Under the pieces are notes generated by a model. That model worked only from the letters and a program-made list of their open reading frames with translations. It made no database searches and was not told where the DNA came from. Made by a program: the position numbers and the translations under genes. A stretch of 64,000 bases of DNA, from positions 14,122,501-14,186,500 of the forward strand of contig CM042044.1 in the NCBI GenBank assembly GCA_023525975.1, in the 5' to 3' direction. The DNA comes from Smallanthus sonchifolius (Eukaryota; Streptophyta; Magnoliopsida; Asterales; Asteraceae). Shown here piece by piece: positions 25,010 through 36,237 of the stretch (position 1 is its first letter; each line of letters starts with the position of its first letter).

Positions 25010-27366
25010 AACGGTCTTCCCAAAATCACCCGTGGCTCCTCCTTAGCAAGTGGTGCATAATCAAGCACTAAGAAATCTCCAGGATAGTAGAATTCTCCAA
25101 TCTTCACAGCCACTCCCACTAATTTCCCCCGAGGACGTGTGCATGTAGCATTTGCTAACACCAACGTGGTGTTGTATTCTTCTAATGGACCAAAATTGTA
25201 TTGGTCATACACGCTCCCTGGTAGAATACTCACCCCCGCTCCATAATCTAGCAGTGCCAACTTAGTTTTGAATTCCCCAATTTGAATAGGAACTAAGGGT
25301 TCTCCACACTCAATTTCCTCCTCTTCTCCTTCTTCATTACCATGAGCCACATCAATTGCACTAACATGATGTTGTGGCTTCAATGTGTTGTCAACTGGCA
25401 GTTTACCTTCATTTTGTTTTAGCAAAGATATTTCTTCGGCCATTTGCCCCACTTGTCTTTCCAACGCCACAAAAGACTTGTCTCTCATTTCATTCTCCCT
25501 TTTTGACTCTTTCATCATCTCCAACAGTGCATCCAGTTTTGAATTAACCGCGTCATCACCCCCCGATGATCCACCTTGTTGTTGATGATCTTGATTGTAA
25601 TTCCTTGGGGGGTAATTTGTGTTCCGGTTATTGTTATATGAACTCCTTTGGTAACCGCCCGAATTTTAGTTCCCTTGTTGACGAGGTTGGTACGACGAAG
25701 TACCTTGATTTGAACCTTGGAAATTTGGGTTCAATTGGTTCGATGCATCCCCGTATTTGAAGTTGGGATGATTCCTCGAGCTAGGGTGATAGGAGTTTGA
25801 GTTTGCATCATATGGTTTCCTATCACCAAAAACTTGGTTCACTTCTTCCTGTCTACCATCTTGCAATGGGCAACTTATGGCCTTATGTCCCAAATCTCCA
25901 CAACTCTCACAGACATCAAAACGGGTTTTCACTCCCGCTACTTCCTTTTTCTCTCCTTTTCTCAATAAGGCCAACTCTTTCTCCATAGAGGCTAACCTCT
26001 CTTTCGTCTCATAATCCGGGGCAGATTTTGATATTGGGTGTTTGGCTCTTCGGCTAGCCGATGCTTCGGATTTTGAACTTTGGCTCATTTTTTCTAAGAA
26101 ATCCCAATCATCTTCTTCGGGATTAGACAACAATGTCCCATTACTTGTGGACTTCAAATACTTCCTCTCCTCTTGAGTCAAACCATCCACAAAACATTTT
26201 ACCAATTCCCACAATTCAATTTGATGGTGGGGGCATTTCCTCAACAACTCCTTGAAGCGTGTAAAAGCTTCATGTAAAGGCTCACCCGTTTGTTGTTGAA
26301 AGGTCCGAATCTCAATTCGGGAGTCATCTGTCTTCGCAACCGAATAGTACTCATCCAAAAAAACTTGTTGCATTTCATCCCATGTGTGGATGCTATTGGC
26401 CGGCAATGTGATGAACCATTGCTTTGCTCGATCTTTTAGAGAAAACTGGAAAAGTCTAAGTTTGACTTCGCTTTGATCAAAATTCTCATCCCCAATTGTG
26501 CTACATATGGCAGCAAACTCGGCTAAATGGGTGTATGGTTCTTCAGTGACCATACCATGAAAATGTGGAAGGACATTGATGTAATTCGGTCTTGACTTGA
26601 ACCTCCTCATTCCAGGAATTGGTGGAACAATTGGAGAAGCATTCTCCGAAATAGCCGGTCGAAAACGACCATTAACTCCACCCATAGGGGCTACCGGTTA
26701 TCTTCGGTTTTCATTATTGTAGCCCCCATTAAATCTCCTCCCTTCCTGTCTATGAGGATACCCAAATCTCTCTGGTCGACCTGTCCGACCCATTGGTTGT
26801 CTCGGTCTTTGGTGAACATAATTCACCTCTTCTTCCTCTTCAAATCCTTGCCCCTCATTGTACTCTCCATAGATGCTCCTTTCACCATCCTCATACTCGT
26901 AACCGCCAAACTCTTCACCATTCCCAACATCTTCATTATCAGCATACCCAAAATATTCACCATCTTCATCCTCCCAACCCTCGTTCTCATTGTTTCCGGG
27001 AGGGGTTTGATTTTGTTGTGGTCCCCTTCTTCCTTGGTACGTGGGATTGGTACGGATGTTAACGGGTCGGTTTTGTTGAACTGGACCCGACCCACGGGGT
27101 TGGTTGTTATTGATAGGTATAGGTGGGGTTTTGGTTGAGGTTCGGTGAGGTGGAGTTGGTGGGCGGTTAGGGATAGGGCCTCTGTTTGGAGTTGGGCCAC
27201 GGTTTCTCATGCTAGATCCAGAATGACTGCTTCGACCATCCATTGATGATGGTTTCGATGAGATAGGTTGTAAATTTTGTTGTTGGGTTCGGTTTTGCCT
27301 TGCTATCCTCTCAATTTCTGGTTCAAACACAAGCGGTGAAGTTCTCCCGGATGAACGGGTACGCAT
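24958..27366 (-). pseudogene. Gag-protease polyprotein of the non-autonomous element
   Basis: One minus-strand frame from 27366 to 24958 with only two internal stops (TAA at 26698 and 25666). N-terminal third: arginine/proline/asparagine-rich, then acidic (EFGGYEYEDGE). Middle: retrotrans_gag capsid with HTWDEMQQVFLDEYY, and TQEERKYLKS. Then a CCHC knuckle CESCGDLGHKAISC. C-terminal: aspartic-protease-like fold with LLDYGAGVSILPGSVYD and VILGRPFW; the active-site triplet is D-Y-G instead of the usual D-T/S/L-G, so activity is doubtful. No RT or integrase follows. Confidence 0.85.
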
Positions 27367-27497
27367 GCACTAATCTGTCACCTGCACACACAAACAAACA
27401 CCACGCGTAACACAAAAATAGAAGAAGATCAACTAAACAAAACAAGTAACAAATAGTCACAAGAGTCAATTAAAAATAAAACACCAAACGCACACAC

Positions 27498-27515
27498 TCC
27501 CCGGCAGCGGCGCCA
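27498..27515 (-). other. Primer-binding site of the gag-pro-only element
   Basis: On the minus strand this reads TGGCGCCGCTGCCGGGGA, one base different from the primer site of the Athila element it sits in, and five bases from the LTR at 27521. Confidence 0.92.
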
Positions 27516-27520
27516 AAATT

Positions 27521-28808
27521 TGATCGGTGTCGAAGGGACCGGTCAAAGATAAAGAAATAGAGTGTCCTAATCACCTTAAACTAGTTAGGGTAAGAAGGGT
27601 GTCGAACCACGAAGAGTTTGTGGTCGGTGCTCAACTTCAATTAACAATGCAAATTTTGAAGTTACAACGGGTCTTTCTGACCAAACACAATCAACGATTT
27701 AAGTGAAAACTTTATAAACTCAACAAACAAATCAAGTACCAAACAAAACGGTTTAAGTTGTAAACAATAATTAAAAAGGGTATCACACCCGGGTTTCAAG
27801 TTCACAAGTAATTAGGAATTATCACACCAACATTTGAGTTCAAACAATCGAATGGTTATTCAAATCTAATTAACCAAATCTAACCAAGAACATCAACATT
27901 CATACATCATCGGCAAATAGTGTAAAACAATATTCACGAATGAAATCGAGACAAATGTATGCAATATAGAATTAGATTAATCAATAGATTCAACATAAAT
28001 CAAAGTTCATAGCAATTATCATCTAGCGGGGTCAATGGTGCAAGAATTTATCGACTCCCGTGAGTTCATAACCATACTAAACACAAAGATTCAAGTGTTT
28101 CAAACCAAACGATTACAAGAATTGTTTCTCAAAGCTAGCACATGATAAAACCCTAAAAACTTACAAACAATCCACCCGGGAATGATTACCGGTGGATTAG
28201 CCGCTCATGGTGGTGGAAATCATCTTCAATCTTTCAATCGGATGTTAGAATCGTGTTCTTTATCCTCCAAGAACTCCAAAATCGCCCCAAGAACTGTGGT
28301 GTAAAAGATGGATTTGAATTTGGGGAAGAAAAACCTAATTAACCATTGAAAATCGGCTGTTTCCAAAACCCGCGTCTGAAACGCACCCAGCGTAGGCTTA
28401 CGCTTGGAGGGCGTAGGCTTACGCCGGCCCTCTGATGCTGCTGTGAAGGAAGACTTTAGGCGTAGGCCTACGCTGATATGGCGTAGACTTACGCTGAGTT
28501 CATCGGCGTAGCCTTACGCTGATATGGCGTAGCCTTACGCTGCAGGTCTGATGCTTCTGTTTGAAAACTTGGTACGGCGTAGGCTTACGCTGTAGCAGCG
28601 TAGCCTTACGCTGACCCTGCATTTTGCCCTGTTTTCTCCGTGTCTCTTCCGACTCTTGCATCTCTCGCCTAATATCTTCCAAAATCATACTTTAAACTTC
28701 CAAAACCTGCACATGCATGACTACACAAAACCTTTGTATTCCACATATCAAATTGCATAAATATAACATATTACACCTTTTAATACATGAAACTTTGGCC
28801 ATTTATCA
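27521..28808 (-). repeat. 5' LTR of the gag-pro-only element
   Basis: Nearly identical to 21547-22850 and 16 bp shorter. Its plus-strand start is TGATCGGTGTCGAAGG and its end is GGCCATTTATCA. Confidence 0.93.
28388..28616. repeat. GCGTAGGCTTACGC palindrome array (right LTR)
   Basis: Counterpart of the array at 22425-22660 with the same unit order. Several substitutions between the two copies lie in or beside it. Confidence 0.92.
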
Positions 28809-28813
28809 GCAGC

Positions 28814-29525
28814 CGTCTGGTTTGATTCGCAGCCAGCGGGTACCTTCACTACCTGGGCAGGTCTCCGAGATGCCTTCTTAGCTAAGTATTACCCACCCGC
28901 CAAGGCATCTCGACTACGCGATCAGATCCATTCGTTCTGGATGGAGCCTGATGAGCCGTACCACCTAGCCTGGGAGAGATTCCAAACCTTAATTTCTCGT
29001 TGCTCACAGCATGGTTTATCGGATTGGGCACTTGTAGAAAAGTTCTACAACGGTCTCACTCCTAAGATCAAAGCTCGGTTCGATACTTCTGCTGGAGGGC
29101 AACTCATGGGAAAAAAGTCAGTAGTTGAGTGTCATGACCTTTTTGAGAGTTTCGCCCATTCCGACATGGATTATAGCGCTGCCAGCAGGACTTCCATTCC
29201 TGTGACTAGTACTTCCTCATCGTCTCGAGGGGTGCACCAAGTTAGCTTGGATTCATCGGTAGCTACTTTTCTAGATAGGATAGAGAAAACTTTCACTAAG
29301 GAGCTAAACGAGATTAAGAAAAAAGTTGATAGATGTGAGGTCTATAGGGGAGGTCATGATACTTTAGAGTGTCCCACACTTACCTTAGAGCATGTAGAGT
29401 TCGTAGCCGGTCACTCTAGGGGTCCATTTAATAATAATAATAATTACAACTCCAACTGGCGTAATAATAATAATAATTTCCGCTCTTCCGGTAATCCTCC
29501 TGGTTTCCCATCAGGCCAGTATTAA
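28814..29525 (+). pseudogene. Athila gag, 3' part
   Basis: Continues the capsid domain (EPDEPYHLAWERFQTLISRC, VEKFYNGLTPKIKARFD) and a knuckle-like CEVYRGGHDTLEC in which the second cysteine is a tyrosine, so the zinc site is damaged. It ends in an asparagine-rich stretch and a stop at 29523. A frame change separates it from the segment at 29696. Confidence 0.85.
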
Positions 29526-29695
29526 AGCAGGGGACCAGGTCTATACGAACCTAGAGGTCAGGTCAGACAGGTCAGTTTGGTAGTTCAGGTTCAGGGGGAC
29601 AGTTTGCTAGTGGGGGGTCAAACCAAGAGGGTCAGGTTAGTGGTAGTGGTTCAGAGGCTAGTCTAGGGAGGATTGAGGATCTTCTAGCTCAGTTA

Positions 29696-30973
29696 GTGGT
29701 TAAGGATCAGGCCACTCAGAAGGCCTTAACCGAGTTAGGTAATTTCGCTAAAACTCAGGATCAAATAAACAAAAATCAAGATCTTCATATGAAAAATCAA
29801 CAATCCGCACTCCTAGATCTTCAGAGGACAGTAGGTGGTCTAGCTAAGCAATTACAAGAGTATCCTCCTGGTCAGTTTTCGGGTAACACTCACTCAAACC
29901 CGGCTAACCATTCAGCTAAAGCTATTACTACCCATAGTGGGAAGAGTCTAGGAGAGGTAGTGAGAGAGAGAGTACAGGTAGAGGATGAGGAAGAGGTAGA
30001 TGAGGAGATAGAGATGGAGGCTCCCGGTAAAGTGCACATTAGGTTAGACCCAGCAAGTACCGCACACACCGAGGAACCTCAAGTGGAAAAGAGGGTAGCG
30101 AAGCAACCAATATTCGTTAAGCCGTCTCCGTTAGTTGATCATTCACGCGTCCCATACCCCGCCCGCCTTAAGCACCAAAAATATGCTAAGGAATATGGGA
30201 AATTTCTTGAGATGTTCAAGCAATTGAAGATCAATCTTCCGTTCATCGAGGCCTTATAGTCCATGCCCAAATACGCCAAATTCCTTAAGGACCTTCTAAA
30301 GCGTAAGGATAGGATAGGTGAGTTTTCGAACATTCCTTTGACCGTCGGTTGTTCCGCGGTGGTCTTGAATAAGCTACCAGAGAAACTAACCGACCCGGGT
30401 ACATTCACCATTCCGTGCTTATTCGGGGGTGCCATCACTCCCGCTCACGCTTTAGCAGATTTAGGTGCGAGCATCAACTTGATGCCATTCTCTCTTTATG
30501 AGAAATTAGGTCTAGGTGAGCTTACTCCTACTCGCATGTCGTTGTCCTTGGCCGACCGTTCGGTCAAATATCCTCGTGGAATCATAGAGAATTTGCTCGT
30601 TAAGGTAGATAAGTTCGTGTTCCCCGTAGATTTCGTGGTTTTAGACACGGAGGCCGATGAGAGAGTTCCGATCATACTAGGCCGTCTATTCCTCCGAACC
30701 GCAAAGGTAATCATCGATGTCTTTGACGGTAAGATTTCACTTCGTGCGGGCGATGAGATCGTCACCTTTGAGATAGATAGATCTATGCAACACCCTAGTG
30801 GTAGTGATGATTATAGTGGTCCGTGTCACTCCGTTTACTTCGTAGATTCTTTCATATCGTGCGTTGATCATTGCATAGGTTTCATTAGTGGAGCCGATCT
30901 AGTTAGTGAGGGAGTAGATGACGAGGAGCTGGATGACGAGAGTGAGGAAGTAGAGCCGACTTGGGTTCCCTAA
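29696..30973 (+). pseudogene. Athila gag C-terminus and protease
   Basis: Helical segment QKALTELGNFAKTQDQINK, acidic stretch, then PYPARLKHQKYAKEYGKF typical before gypsy proteases. A TAG at 30257 interrupts the frame, which continues in phase. Protease: ALADLGASINLMPFSLYEKLGLG with the D-L-G-A-S active-site loop, and VPIILGRLFLRTAKVIIDV. It stops with TAA at 30971, after which the same frame continues toward RT. Confidence 0.87.
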
Positions 30974-31093
30974 ACCTTAGAGCTATGTGAGATTAGGGAC
31001 GAGAGTGAGAGCAAACCCGTAGATACTACGCCCCTAGAGCTTAAGGTCCTTCCGTCACATCTAGAGTACGCTTTCCTAGGAGAAAATTCTAGT

Positions 31094-31789
31094 ATGCCCG
31101 TCATAGTTTCTTCCAAATTGACGGAGGAGGAGAAGGGGAAGTTAATTGAGGTGCTAAAAGAGCACAAGGAGGCTATAGCGTGGAGGTTGTCCGATATTAA
31201 GGGGATTAGCCCTACTTTTTGTACTCACAGGATTCTCATGGAGGATGAGTTTAAACCGGTGGTGCAACCACAAAGACGCCTAAACCCCAACATGAAGGAA
31301 GTAGTTAGGAAGGAGGTGTTGAAGTTGATGGAAGCCGGTTTGATTTACCCGATATCCGATTCTTCTTGGGTGAGTCCTACCCAAGTCGTCCCCAAGAAGG
31401 GGGGGGGATGACTGTTGTCGTTAACGAGAAAAATGAGCTCATCCCTTCGCGTACGGTCACCGGTTGGTGGGTATGTATTGACTACCGCAAGCTCAATGAC
31501 GCTACCCCGGAAGGACCATTTCCCACTCCCATTCATAGACCAAATGCTAGAGCGTCTCGCGGGGCAACAATTTTATTGTTTCCTTGATGGTTTTTCCGGC
31601 TACTTCCAAATTCCTATCTCGCCGGAGGACCAAGAGAAAACGACCTTTACATGTCCATATGGCACATATGCGTACCGACGCATGCCTTTTGGATTATGTA
31701 ACGCTCCGGCTACTTTCCAACGATGTATGATCGCCATTTTTCAAGATATGGTTGAGAGTTCGATGGAGGTCTTTATGGATGATTTCTAG
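31094..31789 (+). pseudogene. Athila reverse transcriptase, fingers and palm
   Basis: Contains KLTEEEKGKLIEVLKEHKEAI, WVSPTQVVPKK, QFYCFLDGFSGYFQI, YAYRRMPFGLCNAPATFQR and the catalytic EVFMDDF. A G8 run at 31401-31408 throws the frame, and a second shift near 31507 restores it, so about 30 codons (MTVVVNEKNELIPSR to RKLNDAT) are read in another frame. A TAG at 31787 follows the MDDF box. Confidence 0.93.
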
Positions 31790-33142
31790 GTCTATGGCGA
31801 TTCGTTTGATCATTGTTTAGGTAACCTAGCTAGGATGATGAAGAGGTGTGTTGAGACGAAGTTGATGCTTAATTGGGAGAAGTGTCACTTCATGGTTACG
31901 GAGGGGATTGTCTTAGGACATAAGATTTCTAGGGCCGATATAGAAGTAGATAGAGCCAAAATAGATACTATTAGTAGGCTTCCTCCACCGACTAGTGTGA
32001 AATCGATTCGTAGCTTCTTAGGTCATGCGGGCTTCTATAGGCGTTTCATTAAGGATTTTTCCAAAATCACTCGCCCCATGACTCGACTCCTTGAGAAAGA
32101 TGTCCCTTTTGTCTTCGACAAGGAGTGTCTTCAAGCCTTCGACTTCCTTAAAGAGAAACTAGTGAGTGCACCCATCCTTGTATCCCCCGATTGGAGCTTA
32201 CCATTTGAGCTCTTGTGTGACGCGAGCGATTACACGGTCGGGGCGGTCTTGGGTCAAAGACGGGAGAACCACTTTCAACCGATCTATTACGCGAGTAAAA
32301 CCCTCAACGACGCGCAAGAGAACTACACCACCACCGAGAAGGAACTCCTAGCCGTCGTCTTTGCTTTCGATAAGTTTCGTTCGTACCTCGTGCTTTCAAA
32401 AACCATAGTGTTCACCGATCATGCAGCTTTGCGTTATCTCTTCCAAAAGAAGGACGCTAAGCCTCGTCTTATACGTTGGATTCTTCTTCTTTCCGAGTTT
32501 GACATAGAAATTAGGGATAAGAAAGGAGAAGAAAACGTAGCGGCGGACCATCTGTCACGATTAGAGGATCCGAGTAGGGAGGAGATTCGTGAGGAGGCAA
32601 TAGGAGATAGATTCCCTCACGAGTCCATAGATTTCATAGCGGCTGAGAAAGAGGGTTTACCTTGGTTTAGTGACTTAGCAAATTATCTTACCAATGGGTA
32701 TGTCATGAAGGATATGAATGCCCAACAAAAGAGGAAGTTTTTTAGGGATGCGAGGAAGTACATATGGGATGATCCCTACCTTTTTAGGATAGGAGGTGAC
32801 CGTATTCTTAGGAGGTGTGTTCGTAAGGAAGAGGGTCTAGATATTCTGAGGCATGTGCATGAGGGGTTGACGGGAGGTCATCATGGTGCACACACTACCG
32901 CACAAAAGGTCTTTGATTGCGGTTTCTTTTGGCCTACGGTAGTTGAGGATGCTATAGAATTCGTTAAGACATGCGATGCTTGCCAACATACCGGCAATAT
33001 CTCATCCAAGAATGAGATGCCCCAAAATCCTATTCAAGTTCTTGAAATCTTTGACGTATGGGGCATTGACTTCATGGGACCTTTTCCCTCCTCTAGTGGA
33101 AATAGGTACATCCTTGTGGCAATAGACTACGTTTCGAAGTGA
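31790..33142 (+). pseudogene. Athila RT thumb, RNase H and integrase zinc domain
   Basis: In phase with the upstream RT. RNase H: LLCDASDYTVGAVLGQ, YTTTEKELLAVVFAFDKFR and FTDHAALRYLF. Integrase: the HHCC zinc domain with HEGLTGGHHGAHTT and CDACQHTG, then the rve core start WGIDFMGPFPSS (first catalytic Asp). A TGA at 33140 breaks the frame inside the core. Confidence 0.93.
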
Positions 33143-33964
33143 GTTGAAGCTCAAGCTTTGCCTTCAAACGATGCCCGAGCGGTGGTGAGATTCCTTAAGA
33201 AGTTGTTCACTCGTTTCGGTATTCCCAAAGCCATTATTAGTGACCGAGGGACGCATTTTTGTAATGCCGTAATGGAGAAGGCACTAGAGCGTTATGGAGT
33301 TACTCACCGTTTGTCTACCGCGTACCATCCACAAACAAACGGTCAAGTTGAGAATGCGAATCGGGGAGTGAAGAGAATACTAGAGAAACCGGTAGGGAAG
33401 AGTCGTAAGGATTGGTCGGATAAACTCGATGATGCGTTGTGGGCATTTCGTACCGCCTACAAAACACCCTTAGGAACCACACCATTCATGATTGTCTATG
33501 GCAAAGCGTGCCATCTCCCGGTTGAATTGGAGCACCGAGCGCTTTGGGCTCTAAAGACCGTCAATCTCGACCTCACTCAAGCGGCTAGGAGAAGGTTTTT
33601 CCAAATTCATGAGTTAGAAGCACTTAGAGATGCGGCGTATGAGCGTTCTTGGAGTATCAAAGAGAAAACGAAGGCGTTGCACGACAGGAAGCTTAAGGGG
33701 TTGAAGGAGTTTAAAGCCGGTAATAAAGTACTCCTTTACAATTCGAGGTTTAAGTTGTTTCCCGAGAAGTTGAAATCGAAGTGGACGGGACCCTATGTCG
33801 TGAAAGAGGTGTTTCCGCATGGTGCGGTTGAGTTATACGATGAAGCTAGTGGAGGGTCATGGAAGGTGAACGGCCATAGGTTGAAGCACTATTTAGGTGG
33901 CCCAATTGACGAGAACGAAAAGGAGGTAACTCCTCTCGAAGACATTCCAAATACCACCGGTTAG
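33143..33964 (+). pseudogene. Athila integrase core and C-terminus
   Basis: Same phase as the upstream frame. Second catalytic Asp in ISDRGTHFCN, catalytic Glu in TNGQVENANRGVK. Then LWAFRTAYKTPLGTTPF and the C-terminal KLKSKWTGPYVVKEVFPHGAVEL domain. No chromodomain. It ends with TAG at 33962. Confidence 0.92.
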
Positions 33965-36237
33965 AGTTTTGAGGGAAGCCTCAAGTGTAGAGTTTGTACC
34001 GTTTGTATTTTCATTTATTTTGATTATTTTTCGTAGCTAATGGTTGTTTTTGGTAGTGTTTCGGTCTTTGTTTTTGTGTTTCGAGTCACTTGCAGGAATT
34101 CATTACCGAGGAGATGCAACGATTGGCGAGAAAACGAGTTTCCAGGTAAGTTCCAGTGTTAGAAAATTTTTGGGTTGAGTTTTGGGAGGTTTGGTGAATA
34201 CTTGAAATTTTTCTAAGGCACAAACCCTTCCAACTTTCGAAACTTTCTGTGCAAAACGTATACTCGCGGGGCGCGAGAGACATCAGGATACTGGTCGCGT
34301 CCCGCTAGTGGATTTTAGCGCTGACGTCATTATACCGGTCGCGGGTCGCGAGAGAATTAGATATACTTGTCGCGGCCCGTGAGAAGCCCTATCTGCAGCG
34401 TGAATAATTAAATCCCCAATTTCAGCCATTTTAACCTACTTCTTCTTCCATTTCGCCGACAACCACCAAACATCACCCTTCACCTCCGATATCAGCCACT
34501 TTTCTACCATAATTTCACCCCCATTTCACCCACACATCATCCCTCATCTGATTTTAACCATAAAAATCACCACTTTCACCACTCACACCGGACTTTAAGG
34601 AAGTTTCAAGATCATAACCGGATTGTTCTAGTTTTTCTTGTCTACTTCAACTCTCAGGTATGTTTTCCTGCAATTTCTTGTATTTTATGCTTTTCTATTT
34701 CAGTTTTTAGTTAGATTAGTGATAGATTTGAGTTGGGTCCTAGATTAGTCTTGTGTTTGGTTTGTTTAGTGGTAAGTTTGAGGTTGCGGGTGGCTTGGTT
34801 TGGGTAGTTTAGCATAATGCAGGTTGCGGGTGGCTCGGTTTGGGTTGTTCTACGTGTGTTTTGCGACAGCCATGGGCTAGGATTTGGTTAAAATTGAGTG
34901 TGGGGATTCGGGTTGGTTAATTTTGTGATGAAACTGAGATTTTGACATCATGTTGACCCGTTTTCACTAATGATACTATAAAGCTTGTAACTTTATCTCG
35001 GTTGACACTCAATGTTAGTTGGTTTTGGCACTTGGGATTTAATTGAGGACAATTAAAGTGCCAGGAGGAGGTAGTGTACATTGAGTCTTGTATTTTTGAG
35101 TCGAGTCTTAGGTCTAGTTTGGTCTTGGGTTTACTTATATGCACGTACAGGTACAAAACACTTCGCCCGTACTCAATCTCCATTCGGGCGAAGTTGTTTA
35201 TAACTTATGCTTTTGTAAACGGTAACCCGATTTTGTTTCACTTTATTTTCGGTTTCAACCGCGAATGGAATGCTATACGGTTGTTCCATTTTTGATCAAA
35301 AAAATAATAATAATAATAAAAAAAATAAATAAAAAAAATAATAAAATTGAAAATGTCTTTTGAATAAAGAAGTTTGCAAAAAAAAAATGAATGAAGACGG
35401 AAAATGATAGAAAAGATGGGTTTTTGCTCGGGTTAAATAATGATAATATGAGATTAATTTAGTCGAGCTTGTGTCTAGTTTGGGATGTGTGAATAGGCCC
35501 GGTTCGGTTTTAGGTTCCTTTGATCTAAATACACCTTAATTGTCGGTTTGCTAGTGGGTGCTCATCTAGGAAAAATGGGAAATTGAAACCGCCAATAATA
35601 GTATAAGGGATGCCGTTATAAGCCAAAATTGTTAGAATTTTTAATCATGTTCTAAAAAAAAAAAAAAAAAATAGAATAAACGAGCTAGAAACTAAGAAAA
35701 GTAGCGCATGCCTACGTAATCTTCGTTGGGGATGGTGACTCTGACTTAGATTGCCTCTGGGATGTGTCGAGAAAAAAAAATAATAAAAAAAAAAAAAAAA
35801 AAAAACCGACGCTCACGTTGTCGCTCTCGGGGATGGTGACTCTGGTGGAGACAACCTCTGGGTTAGGTAAAGCAAGGTCTAAGCTTAAAAGAAAAAAAAA
35901 ATTTTGATTTTAAATTCTTTTGATTTTGATATAAAACGGTTAGGAATTAGTCCAATGATCGTTCCTTTTGTTCTAAAAGCTTGAGGTGGGATTAAGTGGA
36001 CTGTGGTTTCTAGTGTGAGACCCTAGGTAGATTGACCGAACTTGAACTTAAATTGCATGATAAGGGCTTGGAACCGGATTTGGGTTTAAGGGACAAATAT
36101 ATTTGCAATCGCGGCTAACACAAGTTTTGAATTTTTTAATAAGTATAAATAACTTTGACCCGAGTATTTATTCCTCTCTGATTCCGTTTGCATAGATTCT
36201 TTTTCGAGGACGAAAAAAGAGTAAGTGTGGGGATATT
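33965..36237 (+). other. Noncoding 3' region of the Athila element
   Basis: No env-like ORF is seen; all frames are short. It holds GC-rich palindromes (34262-34390), a PPT-like GAGTGTGGGGATTCGGG near 34895, A-rich simple sequence at 35300-35400 and 35650-35810, two copies of GGGGATGGTGACTCTG near 35728 and 35829, and the probable working PPT AAGTGTGGGGATATT just before the LTR. Confidence 0.75.
34262..34390. repeat. CTCGCG/CGCGAG palindromes in the Athila 3' region
   Basis: Includes CTCGCGGGGCGCGAG and GGTCGCGGGTCGCGAGAG, with a TGACGTCA-like GCTGACGTCATT between. The same layout, palindrome plus CTGACGTCAT, occurs in the LTR at 19435-19500. Confidence 0.8.

Larger units (their letters stand above)
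21547..28808 (-). mobile_element. Non-autonomous Athila/Tat-type element (gag-pro only), minus strand
   Basis: LTRs at 21547-22850 and 27521-28808, TSD GCAGC (21542-21546 and 28809-28813), and a minus-strand primer site at 27498-27515. It encodes only gag and protease (24591-27366). From 22851 to 24590, where RT and integrase should be, there is noncoding DNA. It would depend on enzymes from a related autonomous element. The LTRs differ by one 16-bp indel and about ten substitutions. Confidence 0.92.
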
